From NCBI GenBank assembly GCA_023818555.1, contig JAMWCG010000014.1:1-11667 (forward strand): 11,667 bases of DNA, written 5' to 3'. The position numbers and the translations under genes are program-made. Under the pieces are notes generated by a model, which was not told the origin of the DNA, did no database searches, and saw only the letters and a program-made list of their open reading frames with translations. This document shows positions 1 to 5,909 of the stretch, in pieces. This DNA is from Candidatus Omnitrophota bacterium (GTDB lineage Bacteria; Omnitrophota; Gorgyraeia; DTHP01). Each line of letters starts with the position of its first letter. Positions within the stretch are counted from its first letter, which is position 1.

Positions 1-77
1 AGCAGGATGTAGAGAAGCGTCTGAGAAGGACGAAGCACTGGGCAAGGTATCTGGAAAGTTTAAAAAGGGGAAAGTAA
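1..77 (+). CDS. C-terminal end of a gene paralogous to the next gene (5'-truncated by window)
   Basis: The frame beginning at base 3 is open from the window edge and encodes 24 residues ending in TAA at 75-77. The visible end contains VEKRLRRTKHWARYLESL. This matches the C-terminus of the following protein (IEKRLKRTKHWARYLTNL) at 14 of 18 positions, and a 21-nt stretch is identical at 33-53 and 1333-1353. The product is therefore most likely a tandem paralogue of the 85-1371 gene. Only the basic C-terminal helix is visible, so neither fold nor function can be inferred. The stop lies 7 nt before the next ATG, consistent with one operon. Confidence 0.75.
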   Translation, partial: QDVEKRLRRTKHWARYLESLKRGK

Positions 78-84
78 TAAGGGG

Positions 85-1371
85 ATGAGAAAAATTTTGC
101 TTATGGTTTTAAGCCTGGGAATCCTTTCCCAGGCCGGGATTGTTTTCGCCAGGGAGGTTTTTTTTGACCCCCGGGGTTTACCTCAATATGTTCTTCCGGG
201 TAAAGAGGAAAGGCTTCCCGAGAGCAGGGAAATAGCAAGGATAGAAAAGGAAAGGCGTAATCCTAATAAGGAGGCAGAACTTTTTGCTAAATTGATTGAG
301 CGTTTGTTTTCGGAGATTACTCCTGAGGAACTGGAGAAAATAAAATTGGATAAGCGGAATTTTTTGCTTACCTATTTAAGAAATAAAACTCACTTAATTG
401 ATTTTCGGGAAAAGCCCTTAGAAGAAGAGGAGATTTTTGAAGTTTTCCAGAAGAACTTAACTCTCTGGAGTGCGGAACTCTTAAGGCTCTATTATGAGGT
501 AAATAAGATTAAAATAAAGGAGAGTTTTGCGGATTTCTTAGAGAGGCTGTATGAAGAAAAGAGAGTCTCGGCGGAGGTGGCATTTTTTGCGGGTCTGGTA
601 GGAAAAGAGAATAAAGAATTTATGGAAAAAGTCTTTTCCCGGCTTCCCCGGGAAGAAAAGATTATTCTGAAGGTGGAGAAGGAGGGAAAAAATCTCCAGC
701 AGAGCAAATTTTATTTAAAGGAAATAGGGCCAGAAAATATTTTGAAAAAGATGAGCCGGGATGTCTCCCGGAAAGAAAGTCCGGTAAGAAAATTATTCTT
801 AGGGATAGAGGTGGGGAAGAGAATGAAGTTTTTGGGATTATTGGTTTCTACTCTGGGGACGGTTTTAGTTTCACCCCGGGGAATCTTCTTTGAACGCAAT
901 TTCCCCCCGGCAGGAGAATTTAGTTTAGCCGAATTTTTAAAGATGGTGGTTAAGACAATTTCTGTGGTGATGCCTTATCTTGCTCTTCCGCCAAAACCCT
1001 TGCCTTCTGCGGGGAGGGAGGATTATTTTTATCTGAGGTATATTTTAGTTATCCTTTGCTTCTGGCTTTTTCTTAAGCGGATGGAGAAAATAAACTGGAA
1101 CCCGCTCTATCTGGAGATTGAGAAGCCTGTGAGAGATTTCTTTTCCCGGAGCGGAGAGTTAATTTCGCGGGGAAGAAATAAATTAAGGGAGGAGAAAGAA
1201 AGGACTATAAGATTATTGGTGAAGGTAAAGCCGAGAATGAGCCTTCCCAAACCAGCGGGTATAAGACCTCCCAAGCACCTGGAAAACCGCATAAAGGAAC
1301 TGGAAGAGATAGAGAAGCGCCTGAAACGGACAAAGCACTGGGCAAGGTATCTGACAAATTTGCAGAAGTAG
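85..1371 (+). CDS. Secreted/membrane-anchored protein of unknown function, tandem paralogue of the upstream gene
   Basis: This 428-residue protein is not recognised as a member of any family I know. Residues 1-22 look like a Sec signal peptide: a basic MRK start, a hydrophobic core and an A-x-A-like end at about VFA. Residues 40-235 are very rich in Glu, Lys and Arg and appear helical. Hydrophobic stretches at about 246-268, 286-301 and 317-330 may be membrane segments. A basic tail at 355-428 ends in the KRTKHWARYL motif shared with the upstream gene. The start at 85 follows the upstream stop by 7 nt, with a purine-rich AAGGGG directly before it (weak spacing). No enzyme motif is visible. 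A membrane-anchored structural or envelope component is a guess. Similar codon use and context argue against recent transfer. Confidence 0.8.
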   Translation: MRKILLMVLSLGILSQAGIVFAREVFFDPRGLPQYVLPGKEERLPESREIARIEKERRNPNKEAELFAKLIERLFSEITPEELEKIKLDKRNFLLTYLRNKTHLIDFREKPLEEEEIFEVFQKNLTLWSAELLRLYYEVNKIKIKESFADFLERLYEEKRVSAEVAFFAGLVGKENKEFMEKVFSRLPREEKIILKVEKEGKNLQQSKFYLKEIGPENILKKMSRDVSRKESPVRKLFLGIEVGKRMKFLGLLVSTLGTVLVSPRGIFFERNFPPAGEFSLAEFLKMVVKTISVVMPYLALPPKPLPSAGREDYFYLRYILVILCFWLFLKRMEKINWNPLYLEIEKPVRDFFSRSGELISRGRNKLREEKERTIRLLVKVKPRMSLPKPAGIRPPKHLENRIKELEEIEKRLKRTKHWARYLTNLQK

Positions 1372-1392
1372 GAGAAATCTTGCCTTTTTTTC

Positions 1393-1420
1393 TTGACAAA
1401 TCTCTATAATCTGCTATACT
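1393..1420 (+). promoter_or_regulatory. Sigma-70-type promoter with extended -10 for the cold-shock gene
   Basis: A perfect -35 box TTGACA (1393-1398) lies 16 bp before a -10 box TATACT (1415-1420), which is preceded by TG one base upstream (extended -10). Transcription would start near 1427, giving a leader of about 110 nt before the csp coding region. Confidence 0.75.
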
Positions 1421-1460
1421 TAAATAGAATAAAGCAGGAGGAAATTAGGGGGAAGTTGAA

Positions 1461-1512
1461 CATCTTAAATCGTAAGGGAGTTTGTGTTGCCTTACGATTT
1501 TTTTATAAGATG
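1461..1512 (+). terminator. Terminator-like hairpin inside the csp 5' leader (putative attenuator)
   Basis: A perfect 11-bp stem, AAATCGTAAGG (1467-1477) with CCTTACGATTT (1490-1500), closes a 12-nt loop and is followed directly by four more T (1501-1504), which gives the form of an intrinsic terminator. An outer pair, CATCTTA (1461-1467) with TAAGATG (1506-1512), can extend the structure past the T-run; it shares A1467 with the inner stem. The hairpin lies between the csp promoter and the csp start. Either it attenuates csp transcription, or it ends a short RNA of about 78 nt, or it terminates readthrough from the upstream gene. Confidence 0.65.
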
Positions 1513-1524
1513 TAATTCTCTAAG

Positions 1525-1535
1525 AAAGGAGGTGA
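1525..1535 (+). promoter_or_regulatory. Near-perfect Shine-Dalgarno site of csp
   Basis: AAAGGAGGTGA matches the anti-Shine-Dalgarno sequence over its full length. The GGAGG core (1528-1532) is only 3 nt from the ATG at 1536 but 9 nt from the in-frame TTG at 1542. The spacing therefore favours TTG as a true or co-used start. Confidence 0.8.
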
Positions 1536-1742
1536 ATGAAATTGGTTAAAGGAAAGGTGAAATGGTTTTCTAACCAGAAGGGTTATGGGTTCATCACCCT
1601 GGATAATGGTGAAGATGTTTTTGTGCACCATAGCGCAATTAAGGGTGAAGGTTATAAGACGCTGAATGAAGGACAAGAGGTAGAACTGGAAGTAACCCAG
1701 GGACCTAAAGGGAAACAAGCTGCTAATGTGGTAAAATTATAG
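1536..1742 (+). CDS. csp: CspA-family cold-shock protein
   Basis: This is a single cold-shock domain protein, an OB-fold that binds single-stranded RNA and DNA and acts as an RNA chaperone in the cytoplasm. The RNP1 motif KGYGFI and the RNP2 motif VFVHH are both intact, as is the family opening GKVKWF. From the ATG at 1536 the protein has 68 residues; from the TTG at 1542 it has 66, beginning MVKGKVKWF, which is the usual family length and start. The outer ATG is recorded here, but the TTG has better ribosome-site spacing and is at least as likely. The gene is monocistronic, with its own extended -10 promoter, a structured leader and a terminator at 1810-1852. Structured leaders that control expression with temperature are known for this family. 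Confidence 0.95.
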   Translation: MKLVKGKVKWFSNQKGYGFITLDNGEDVFVHHSAIKGEGYKTLNEGQEVELEVTQGPKGKQAANVVKL

Positions 1743-1809
1743 ACTTAGCAGTGGGATAGAGTAATTTCTGAAGAAGAAATTATATTTTCCCTAAAAGTAG
1801 AAAACCGAG

Positions 1810-1852
1810 AAAGGGACAATTATTAGATTTATTCTAAGGTTGTCCCTTTTTT
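1810..1852 (+). terminator. Intrinsic terminator of csp
   Basis: The 10-bp stem AAAGGGACAA (1810-1819) with TTGTCCCTTT (1840-1849) is followed by more T to 1852. A secondary TTAGA/TCTAA pairing (1823-1827 with 1833-1837) folds the loop. It lies about 68 nt past the csp stop and before the next promoter. Confidence 0.85.
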
Positions 1853-1866
1853 ATTTGCGGATTTAA

Positions 1867-1898
1867 TTGTGGAAATTGGGAAATTAATCTGGTATAAT
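1867..1898 (+). promoter_or_regulatory. Extended -10 promoter for the CBS/transporter operon
   Basis: A consensus TATAAT (1893-1898) is preceded by TG at 1890-1891 (extended -10). The -35 region is poor: TTGTGG at 1867-1872 is spaced 20 bp away, and no TTGACA is seen. Predicted transcription starts near 1905, leaving a short leader with GGAGGG just before the start codon. Confidence 0.6.
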
Positions 1899-1917
1899 CT
1901 TTGCCTGACGGAGGGAG

Positions 1918-2367
1918 ATGATGAAAATAAAAGAGGTAATGTGTAGAGAGGTAAAGAGCCTCTCTCCAGAGATATCGGTGAAGGAAGCCTGGCAATTGCT
2001 TTCCCAGATGGAAATCAGCGGACTGCCTGTGGTGGATAGTGCGGGTAAACTTTTGGGGATGTTTACCGAGAAAGATATCCTTCAACATATCTTACCCAGT
2101 TACCTAACTAAGGTGGGGAGATTTGTTTATGAGGAGAATCCCAAAGGGATAAAGAAGAAAATTTCCGAGTTGGAGAAGATTAAAGTAAAAGAGATAATGC
2201 GGAGGGAAGTAGTCACGGTAGACGAAGATACCGCTTTGTGTGAAGTAGCCAGGATTATGCTTACGCAAAAGGTGCGCAGGATTCCGGTAGTGAATAAAGA
2301 GAAGAAAGTGGTGGGGATGGTAGCACGCCAGGATGTGCTGAAGGGACTCTGGGGAGATTTTAGATGA
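1918..2367 (+). CDS. Tandem CBS-domain protein
   Basis: This 149-residue protein consists of two CBS domains, at about residues 3-60 and 90-146. Each opens with a typical V-x-x-I/V-M-x-R-E-V block (KIKEVMCREV and KVKEIMRREVVTV) and ends with a GxxxxxDxL block (GMFTEKDIL, GMVARQDVL). CBS pairs form a Bateman module that senses adenine nucleotides and regulates enzymes or channels. No catalytic domain is attached. The start is ATG-ATG at 1918/1921 behind GGAGGGAG; the second ATG has slightly better spacing. The stop overlaps the transporter start in an ATGA junction (2364-2367), which implies translational coupling. A regulatory partnership with the transporter is inferred from that overlap. 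The ligand is unknown. Confidence 0.93.
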   Translation: MMKIKEVMCREVKSLSPEISVKEAWQLLSQMEISGLPVVDSAGKLLGMFTEKDILQHILPSYLTKVGRFVYEENPKGIKKKISELEKIKVKEIMRREVVTVDEDTALCEVARIMLTQKVRRIPVVNKEKKVVGMVARQDVLKGLWGDFR

Positions 2368-3755
2368 AAAGAATCGCAGGGAAACTGCTTCTACAATTGC
2401 TCCTTTCACTCTTTGCCGGATTCGTCGGATATAAAATAGGGCTTAACTTTTCCCAGTCTCTTTCCCTGGGAGTTTTTGCCCTCTCCATTCTGGGGACGGT
2501 CTTTTTCTGGGATTTCCGCTTGAGTTTTGCTTTTTTAGGAACCAGTCTTCTTCTTTTAACCCGCACCATTGACCTGGAGAATCTGATTAAATTTTCCTCT
2601 CTGGAAGTAATCTTATTCTTAGTGGGGATGATGGTTTTGATTGGTTTTTTGAAAGAGGCAGGATTTTTTGCCTGGCTGGTAAGTTTGATTTTGCGGAGGA
2701 AAAAACTTACCGCCACAAAATTTTTAATCTCTATTTCCCTAATCTCTGCTCTCCTTGCCTGTGCGGTAGATGAAGTTACTTCCATTATCTTTATGGTGGT
2801 GGCGATCTTAGAAATCTGTGATTACTTTGAAGTAAATCCGGTTCCTTTTATTATTTCCTCGGTGCTTGCCACCAACATTGGTTCAAGTGGGACGGTCTTA
2901 GGTAATCCCATCGGAATTCTTATTGCGGCAAAGTCAGGGCTCACTTTTGAAGATTTCCTTTTTAAGGCATTTCCGGTGATGCTGGTCTGTCTTGTGCTTT
3001 CCATTTTTGTGACTTCATTCTGGTACCGTAATTCCTTGAAAGAACTGGATAAAAAGATTGAGGAATTAGGGATGAATGAAATTTTAATCCGGCTTATCTC
3101 CCTTCCCCCGGAGAAGACGCTTAAATTTGCTTTAGGAATTTTTGTCATCACCTTAGGTTTTATCTCCCTGCATCATCGCTTAGAGGTTATCTGGGGACTT
3201 GCCCCCAATACCGTTCTGCTCATTGTTCCTTTAATTTCCAGTGGTCTGGTGATGTTCTGGAGGTGGAGGAAGGCGCGCACATACATTGAAAAGGATGTGG
3301 AATGGTGGACACTCTTATTTTTTTTGATGCTCTTTGCTCAATCAGGAACTTTAAAATATAGCGGGGCAACTGATATCTTTGCTCAGAGGATTTCTGCCCT
3401 GGTAGGAGATAACTTGGTTTTTCTTACCGGATTTCTACTCTGGTTGAGTTGTTTTGGCTCAAGTATTTTAGACAATGTGGTTCTGGTATCAGCCTTTATT
3501 CCGGTAGTTCAAGGTTTTGCTTCTTTAGGATTTTCTCTCCAGCCGCTCTGGTGGGCTCTTCTTTTTGGAGGCTGTTACGGGGGAAATATCACCCTGGTAG
3601 GTTCAACCGCCAATATTGTAGCCTTAGGTCTTCTGGAAAAAGAAAAGAGAATTAGGATAAAATTTTTCCAGTGGTTGGGAATTGGGCTGGTGGTGGGAAT
3701 GGTGACTACCGCGCTTGCCTGGGTTTATCTGGCGTTCACTAATCCGCGGATGTGA
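2364..3755 (+). CDS. Ion transporter superfamily permease (ArsB/NhaD/SLC13-like)
   Basis: This 463-residue integral membrane protein has about 11-12 hydrophobic segments. Two related half-motifs are visible. In the N-half, AVDEVTSI (134-141) comes before NIGSSGTVLGNP (171-182). In the C-half, SSILDNVV (366-373) comes before GGNITLVGSTAN (406-417). This duplicated pattern of a helix-breaking D-N/E-V-T hairpin followed by a G-N-P/T-A-N hairpin is characteristic of the ion transporter superfamily, which includes ArsB, NhaD, SLC13 and CitM types. The substrate cannot be read: sodium/proton exchange, arsenite, or a dicarboxylate or inorganic anion are all possible. No arsenic genes are nearby, so ArsB is not favoured. 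Translation is coupled to the upstream CBS protein by the 4-bp overlap. A new promoter follows the stop directly. Confidence 0.88.
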   Translation: MKRIAGKLLLQLLLSLFAGFVGYKIGLNFSQSLSLGVFALSILGTVFFWDFRLSFAFLGTSLLLLTRTIDLENLIKFSSLEVILFLVGMMVLIGFLKEAGFFAWLVSLILRRKKLTATKFLISISLISALLACAVDEVTSIIFMVVAILEICDYFEVNPVPFIISSVLATNIGSSGTVLGNPIGILIAAKSGLTFEDFLFKAFPVMLVCLVLSIFVTSFWYRNSLKELDKKIEELGMNEILIRLISLPPEKTLKFALGIFVITLGFISLHHRLEVIWGLAPNTVLLIVPLISSGLVMFWRWRKARTYIEKDVEWWTLLFFLMLFAQSGTLKYSGATDIFAQRISALVGDNLVFLTGFLLWLSCFGSSILDNVVLVSAFIPVVQGFASLGFSLQPLWWALLFGGCYGGNITLVGSTANIVALGLLEKEKRIRIKFFQWLGIGLVVGMVTTALAWVYLAFTNPRM

Positions 3756-3756
3756 T

Positions 3757-3785
3757 TTGACAAAAACTCTGCTTCTTTTTATAAT
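3757..3785 (+). promoter_or_regulatory. Consensus sigma-70 promoter of the acyl-CoA dehydrogenase/ETF operon
   Basis: TTGACA (3757-3762) and TATAAT (3780-3785) both match consensus exactly and are separated by the optimal 17 bp. The -35 box starts 2 nt after the transporter stop. Transcription should start near 3792, about 33 nt before the ATG at 3825. Confidence 0.9.
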
Positions 3786-3824
3786 TATGATTGGAATGTG
3801 ATAGTTCAAGGGAAAGGAGAGAAA

Positions 3825-4979
3825 ATGCGGGATTATCTTCTTACCGAAGAGCAAAGAATGATTCAGGATTTGGCAAGAAAAATTGCCCAGGAGAAGATTA
3901 GACCGGTGGCGGCAAAGTATGATGAAACTGAAGAGTTTCCCTGGGAGATTATGCGGATTTTAGCCCAGAGTGATTTATTCGGAGTTTTTATTCCGCAGGA
4001 ATATGGAGGGTTAGGCGGAGGGGTCTTAGAGTTGGCAATTGTTACGGAGGAGCTCTCCCGTGCCTGCGGAGGGATTGCAGTCTGTTACGCTGCCACTGGT
4101 TTGGGGACCTATCCCATAATTTTATTTGGTAATGAAGAGCAGAAGAAAAAATATCTCCCCCTGATTGCCAGCGGGAAGAAATTGGCTGCCTTTGCCTTAA
4201 CGGAAGCGGGAGCGGGTTCGGATGCCTCCGCCATCCAGACTACTGCGGAGAAAAAGGGAGATTATTATCTTTTAAATGGGACAAAACAATGGATTACCAA
4301 CGGTGGAGAGGCAGAGGTTTATACGGTGATTGCCCTCACCGATAGGACAAAAGGAGCAAGGGGAGCTACTGCCTTTATCCTGGAGAAAGGGATGGAGGGG
4401 TTTAGTTTCGGGAAAAAAGAGAAAAAGATGGGGATTCGTGCCTCCGCAACGCGGGAGCTTATCTTCAATAATTGTAAGGTTCCTAAGGAAAATGTGTTGG
4501 GTAAAGAAGGAATGGGTTTTATTGTGGCGATGAAGACTTTTGATGTTTCTCGTCCCGGAGTAGCCGCCCAGGCGGTGGGAATTGCTCAGGGAGCTTTGGA
4601 TTTGGCAATTGAATATGCAAAAGAGAGGAAGCAATTTGGACAGAGTATTTCCAGTTTCCAGGGAATACAGTTCATGCTTGCGGATATGGCCACTTCTATC
4701 GCAGCAGCGCGGGCTTTAATTTATACAGTCTGTCGGGCAGTGGATAGGGGAGAGAAAGATATTGCCAAGGAATCCGCAATGGCAAAACTTTTTGCTTCCG
4801 ATGTTTGTATGAAGGTTACTACTGATGCGGTGCAGATTTTTGGGGGTTATGGTTATATGCGGGATTATCCCATAGAAAAATTTATGCGTGATGCCAAGAT
4901 TACTCAGATTTATGAAGGGACAAATCAGATAATGCGTAACATTATTGCCCTCAATCTGATTAAAGAAACCCTAAGATAA
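3825..4979 (+). CDS. Acyl-CoA dehydrogenase (butyryl-CoA dehydrogenase-like)
   Basis: This 384-residue FAD enzyme interconverts acyl-CoA and 2,3-enoyl-CoA and exchanges electrons with an ETF. Visible marks are the helical N-terminal domain, the flavin/substrate motif FALTEAGAGSDA (123-134), WITNG (156-160), the helix KERKQFGQ (266-273), and the C-terminal block QIFGGYGYMRDYPIEK followed by IYEGTNQI, whose Glu364 is the usual catalytic base position in the short-chain branch. The ATG at 3825 is chosen because AAAGGAG (3813-3819) lies 5 nt before it. The in-frame GTG at 3798 would fall only about 6 nt after the predicted transcription start and adds 9 non-family residues. No thiolase, crotonase or hydroxyacyl-CoA dehydrogenase is adjacent, so the natural acyl-CoA (butyryl, glutaryl, aryl-propionyl type) stays open. 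The etfB and etfA genes follow. Confidence 0.96.
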   Translation: MRDYLLTEEQRMIQDLARKIAQEKIRPVAAKYDETEEFPWEIMRILAQSDLFGVFIPQEYGGLGGGVLELAIVTEELSRACGGIAVCYAATGLGTYPIILFGNEEQKKKYLPLIASGKKLAAFALTEAGAGSDASAIQTTAEKKGDYYLLNGTKQWITNGGEAEVYTVIALTDRTKGARGATAFILEKGMEGFSFGKKEKKMGIRASATRELIFNNCKVPKENVLGKEGMGFIVAMKTFDVSRPGVAAQAVGIAQGALDLAIEYAKERKQFGQSISSFQGIQFMLADMATSIAAARALIYTVCRAVDRGEKDIAKESAMAKLFASDVCMKVTTDAVQIFGGYGYMRDYPIEKFMRDAKITQIYEGTNQIMRNIIALNLIKETLR

Positions 4980-4998
4980 ATGGATAAATGGTTAAATG
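4975..4998 (+). repeat. Three-copy 8-bp tandem repeat across a stop codon
   Basis: GATAAATG (4975-4982), GATAAATG (4983-4990) and GTTAAATG (4991-4998) run head to tail. The first copy contains the TAA stop of the acyl-CoA dehydrogenase gene. Confidence 0.75.
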
Positions 4999-5049
4999 AG
5001 CTAAAGAAAAAATTTTATTCTCTTTAACTTTTTGACCAATTACCATTTA
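4985..5049. repeat. Imperfect inverted repeat in the acyl-CoA dehydrogenase-etfB gap
   Basis: TAAATGGT (4985-4992) is the reverse complement of ACCATTTA (5042-5049), and inside it TAAAGA (5002-5007) pairs with TCTTTA (5021-5026). The AT-rich stem without a T-tail is not a convincing terminator. It may stabilise or process the operon mRNA between the two coding regions. Confidence 0.5.
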
Positions 5050-5054
5050 AGCAG

Positions 5055-5891
5055 ATGGAGATAATTGTTTGTATAAAACAGGTTCCGGATACTACCGAGG
5101 TAAGGATTGACCCTCAGACAAACACCTTACAGCGAGAAGGGGTGGCTTCCATAATTAATCCTTTTGATATGTATGCCTTAGAAGAGGGGATTCGCTTAAA
5201 AGAAAAATATGGCGGAAAGGTCACCGTCATTACCATGGGTCCTCCCCAGGCGGAGGAAGCTCTGCGGGAAGCAATCTCTTTAGGTTCCGATGAGGCGATT
5301 TTAATTACGGATAGAGCACTGGCAGGTTCAGATACCTGGGCGACAAGTTTAACTTTAGCAAAGGCAATAGAAAAGATTGGCCGGTTTGATTTAATCATCT
5401 GCGGTAAGCAGGCGATTGATGGAGATACCGCCCAGGTGGGTCCGGGGATTTCTGCACACTTGAATATTCCCCAGGTAACCTATGTGAAGAAAATTGAAGA
5501 GATAAGGATATTAGAGCACCAGAGCACCGGAGCACCAGAGCACCGGGCACCAAGCACCCATAGCGCGATTGTCCGGGTTCAGAGAATGATGGAAGAGGGA
5601 TATGTAGTGATGGAAGTTCCCCTTCCCTGTTTAATTACGGTGGTAAAAGAAATCAATGAACCGCGTTTACCTTCTCTGAAAGGAAAGTTGCGGGCAAGAA
5701 ATGCTCTGATTACTAAATGGGGAATTCAGGATTTGGGAATAGATAAGCAGGATGTGGGTTTAGAAGGCTCTCCCACGCGGGTGGTTAGAGTATTCAGTCC
5801 TCCTCCCAGAAAAGGGGGACAAATCCTTCAGGGAAATGTTCAAGAAATGGTAGAAAAGTTAGTAGAATTACTTAAGTCAGAAATCCTATAA
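5055..5891 (+). CDS. etfB: Electron transfer flavoprotein beta subunit, with in-frame repeat insertion
   Basis: This is the beta subunit of the heterodimeric ETF that carries electrons for the acyl-CoA dehydrogenase encoded upstream. It has 278 residues. Family signatures are MEIIVCIKQVPDT at the N-terminus, NPFDMYALEE (35-44), VTVITMGPPQA (56-66), TDRALAGSDTWATS (85-98), CGKQAIDGDTAQVGP (116-130) and INEPRLPSLKGK (200-211). The GSDTWATS region resembles bifurcating-type ETFs, where the beta site binds a second FAD rather than AMP, by my recollection of the family. Residues 154-169 (EHQSTGAPEHRAPSTH) are encoded by an AGAGCACC tandem repeat and interrupt the otherwise normal strand between VTYVKKIEEI and AIVRVQRMMEEGY. 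The frame stays open, so the protein is probably functional. The Shine-Dalgarno site is weak. The gene sits 75 nt after the acyl-CoA dehydrogenase and 18 nt before etfA. Confidence 0.96.
   Translation: MEIIVCIKQVPDTTEVRIDPQTNTLQREGVASIINPFDMYALEEGIRLKEKYGGKVTVITMGPPQAEEALREAISLGSDEAILITDRALAGSDTWATSLTLAKAIEKIGRFDLIICGKQAIDGDTAQVGPGISAHLNIPQVTYVKKIEEIRILEHQSTGAPEHRAPSTHSAIVRVQRMMEEGYVVMEVPLPCLITVVKEINEPRLPSLKGKLRARNALITKWGIQDLGIDKQDVGLEGSPTRVVRVFSPPPRKGGQILQGNVQEMVEKLVELLKSEIL
5513..5558 (+). repeat. AGAGCACC octamer tandem repeat inside etfB
   Basis: Four 8-bp units (AGAGCACC, AGAGCACC, GGAGCACC, AGAGCACC at 5513-5544) are followed by two 7-bp variants (GGGCACC, AAGCACC at 5545-5558). Because 8 is not a multiple of 3, successive units are read in rotating frames as EHQ, STG, APE, HRA and PST. 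No frame meets a stop and the gene continues intact. Confidence 0.9.
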
Positions 5892-5909
5892 TTTTTATAG
5901 TGTATTGAG

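Noticed and set aside
1341..1390. GGCAAG (1341-1346) with CTTGCC (1379-1384) and a following T-run as terminator of the unknown gene
   Set aside because: Only 6 bp with a 32-nt loop, and the left arm is in coding sequence that is also found in the paralogue. It is possible but too weak to annotate.
2364..3755. ArsB arsenite pump
   Set aside because: The ion-transporter fold motifs are shared by several families, and no arsenic resistance gene is adjacent.
3798..3824. GTG start giving an acyl-CoA dehydrogenase with 9 extra residues
   Set aside because: It lies about 6 nt after the predicted transcription start and has no ribosome site, whereas the ATG at 3825 is preceded by AAAGGAG.
4272..4634. 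120-codon open frame on the - strand inside the acyl-CoA dehydrogenase gene
   Set aside because: It is antisense to conserved family motifs, with no ribosome site or recognisable protein content. The same holds for the other minus-strand open frames in the window.
4985..5049. Terminator between the acyl-CoA dehydrogenase gene and etfB
   Set aside because: The inverted repeat is AT-rich with a large loop and lacks a T-tract after the stem, and no new promoter precedes etfB.
5513..5558. CRISPR-like array in etfB
   Set aside because: Units are 8 bp, contiguous and without spacers, and they are translated as part of EtfB.
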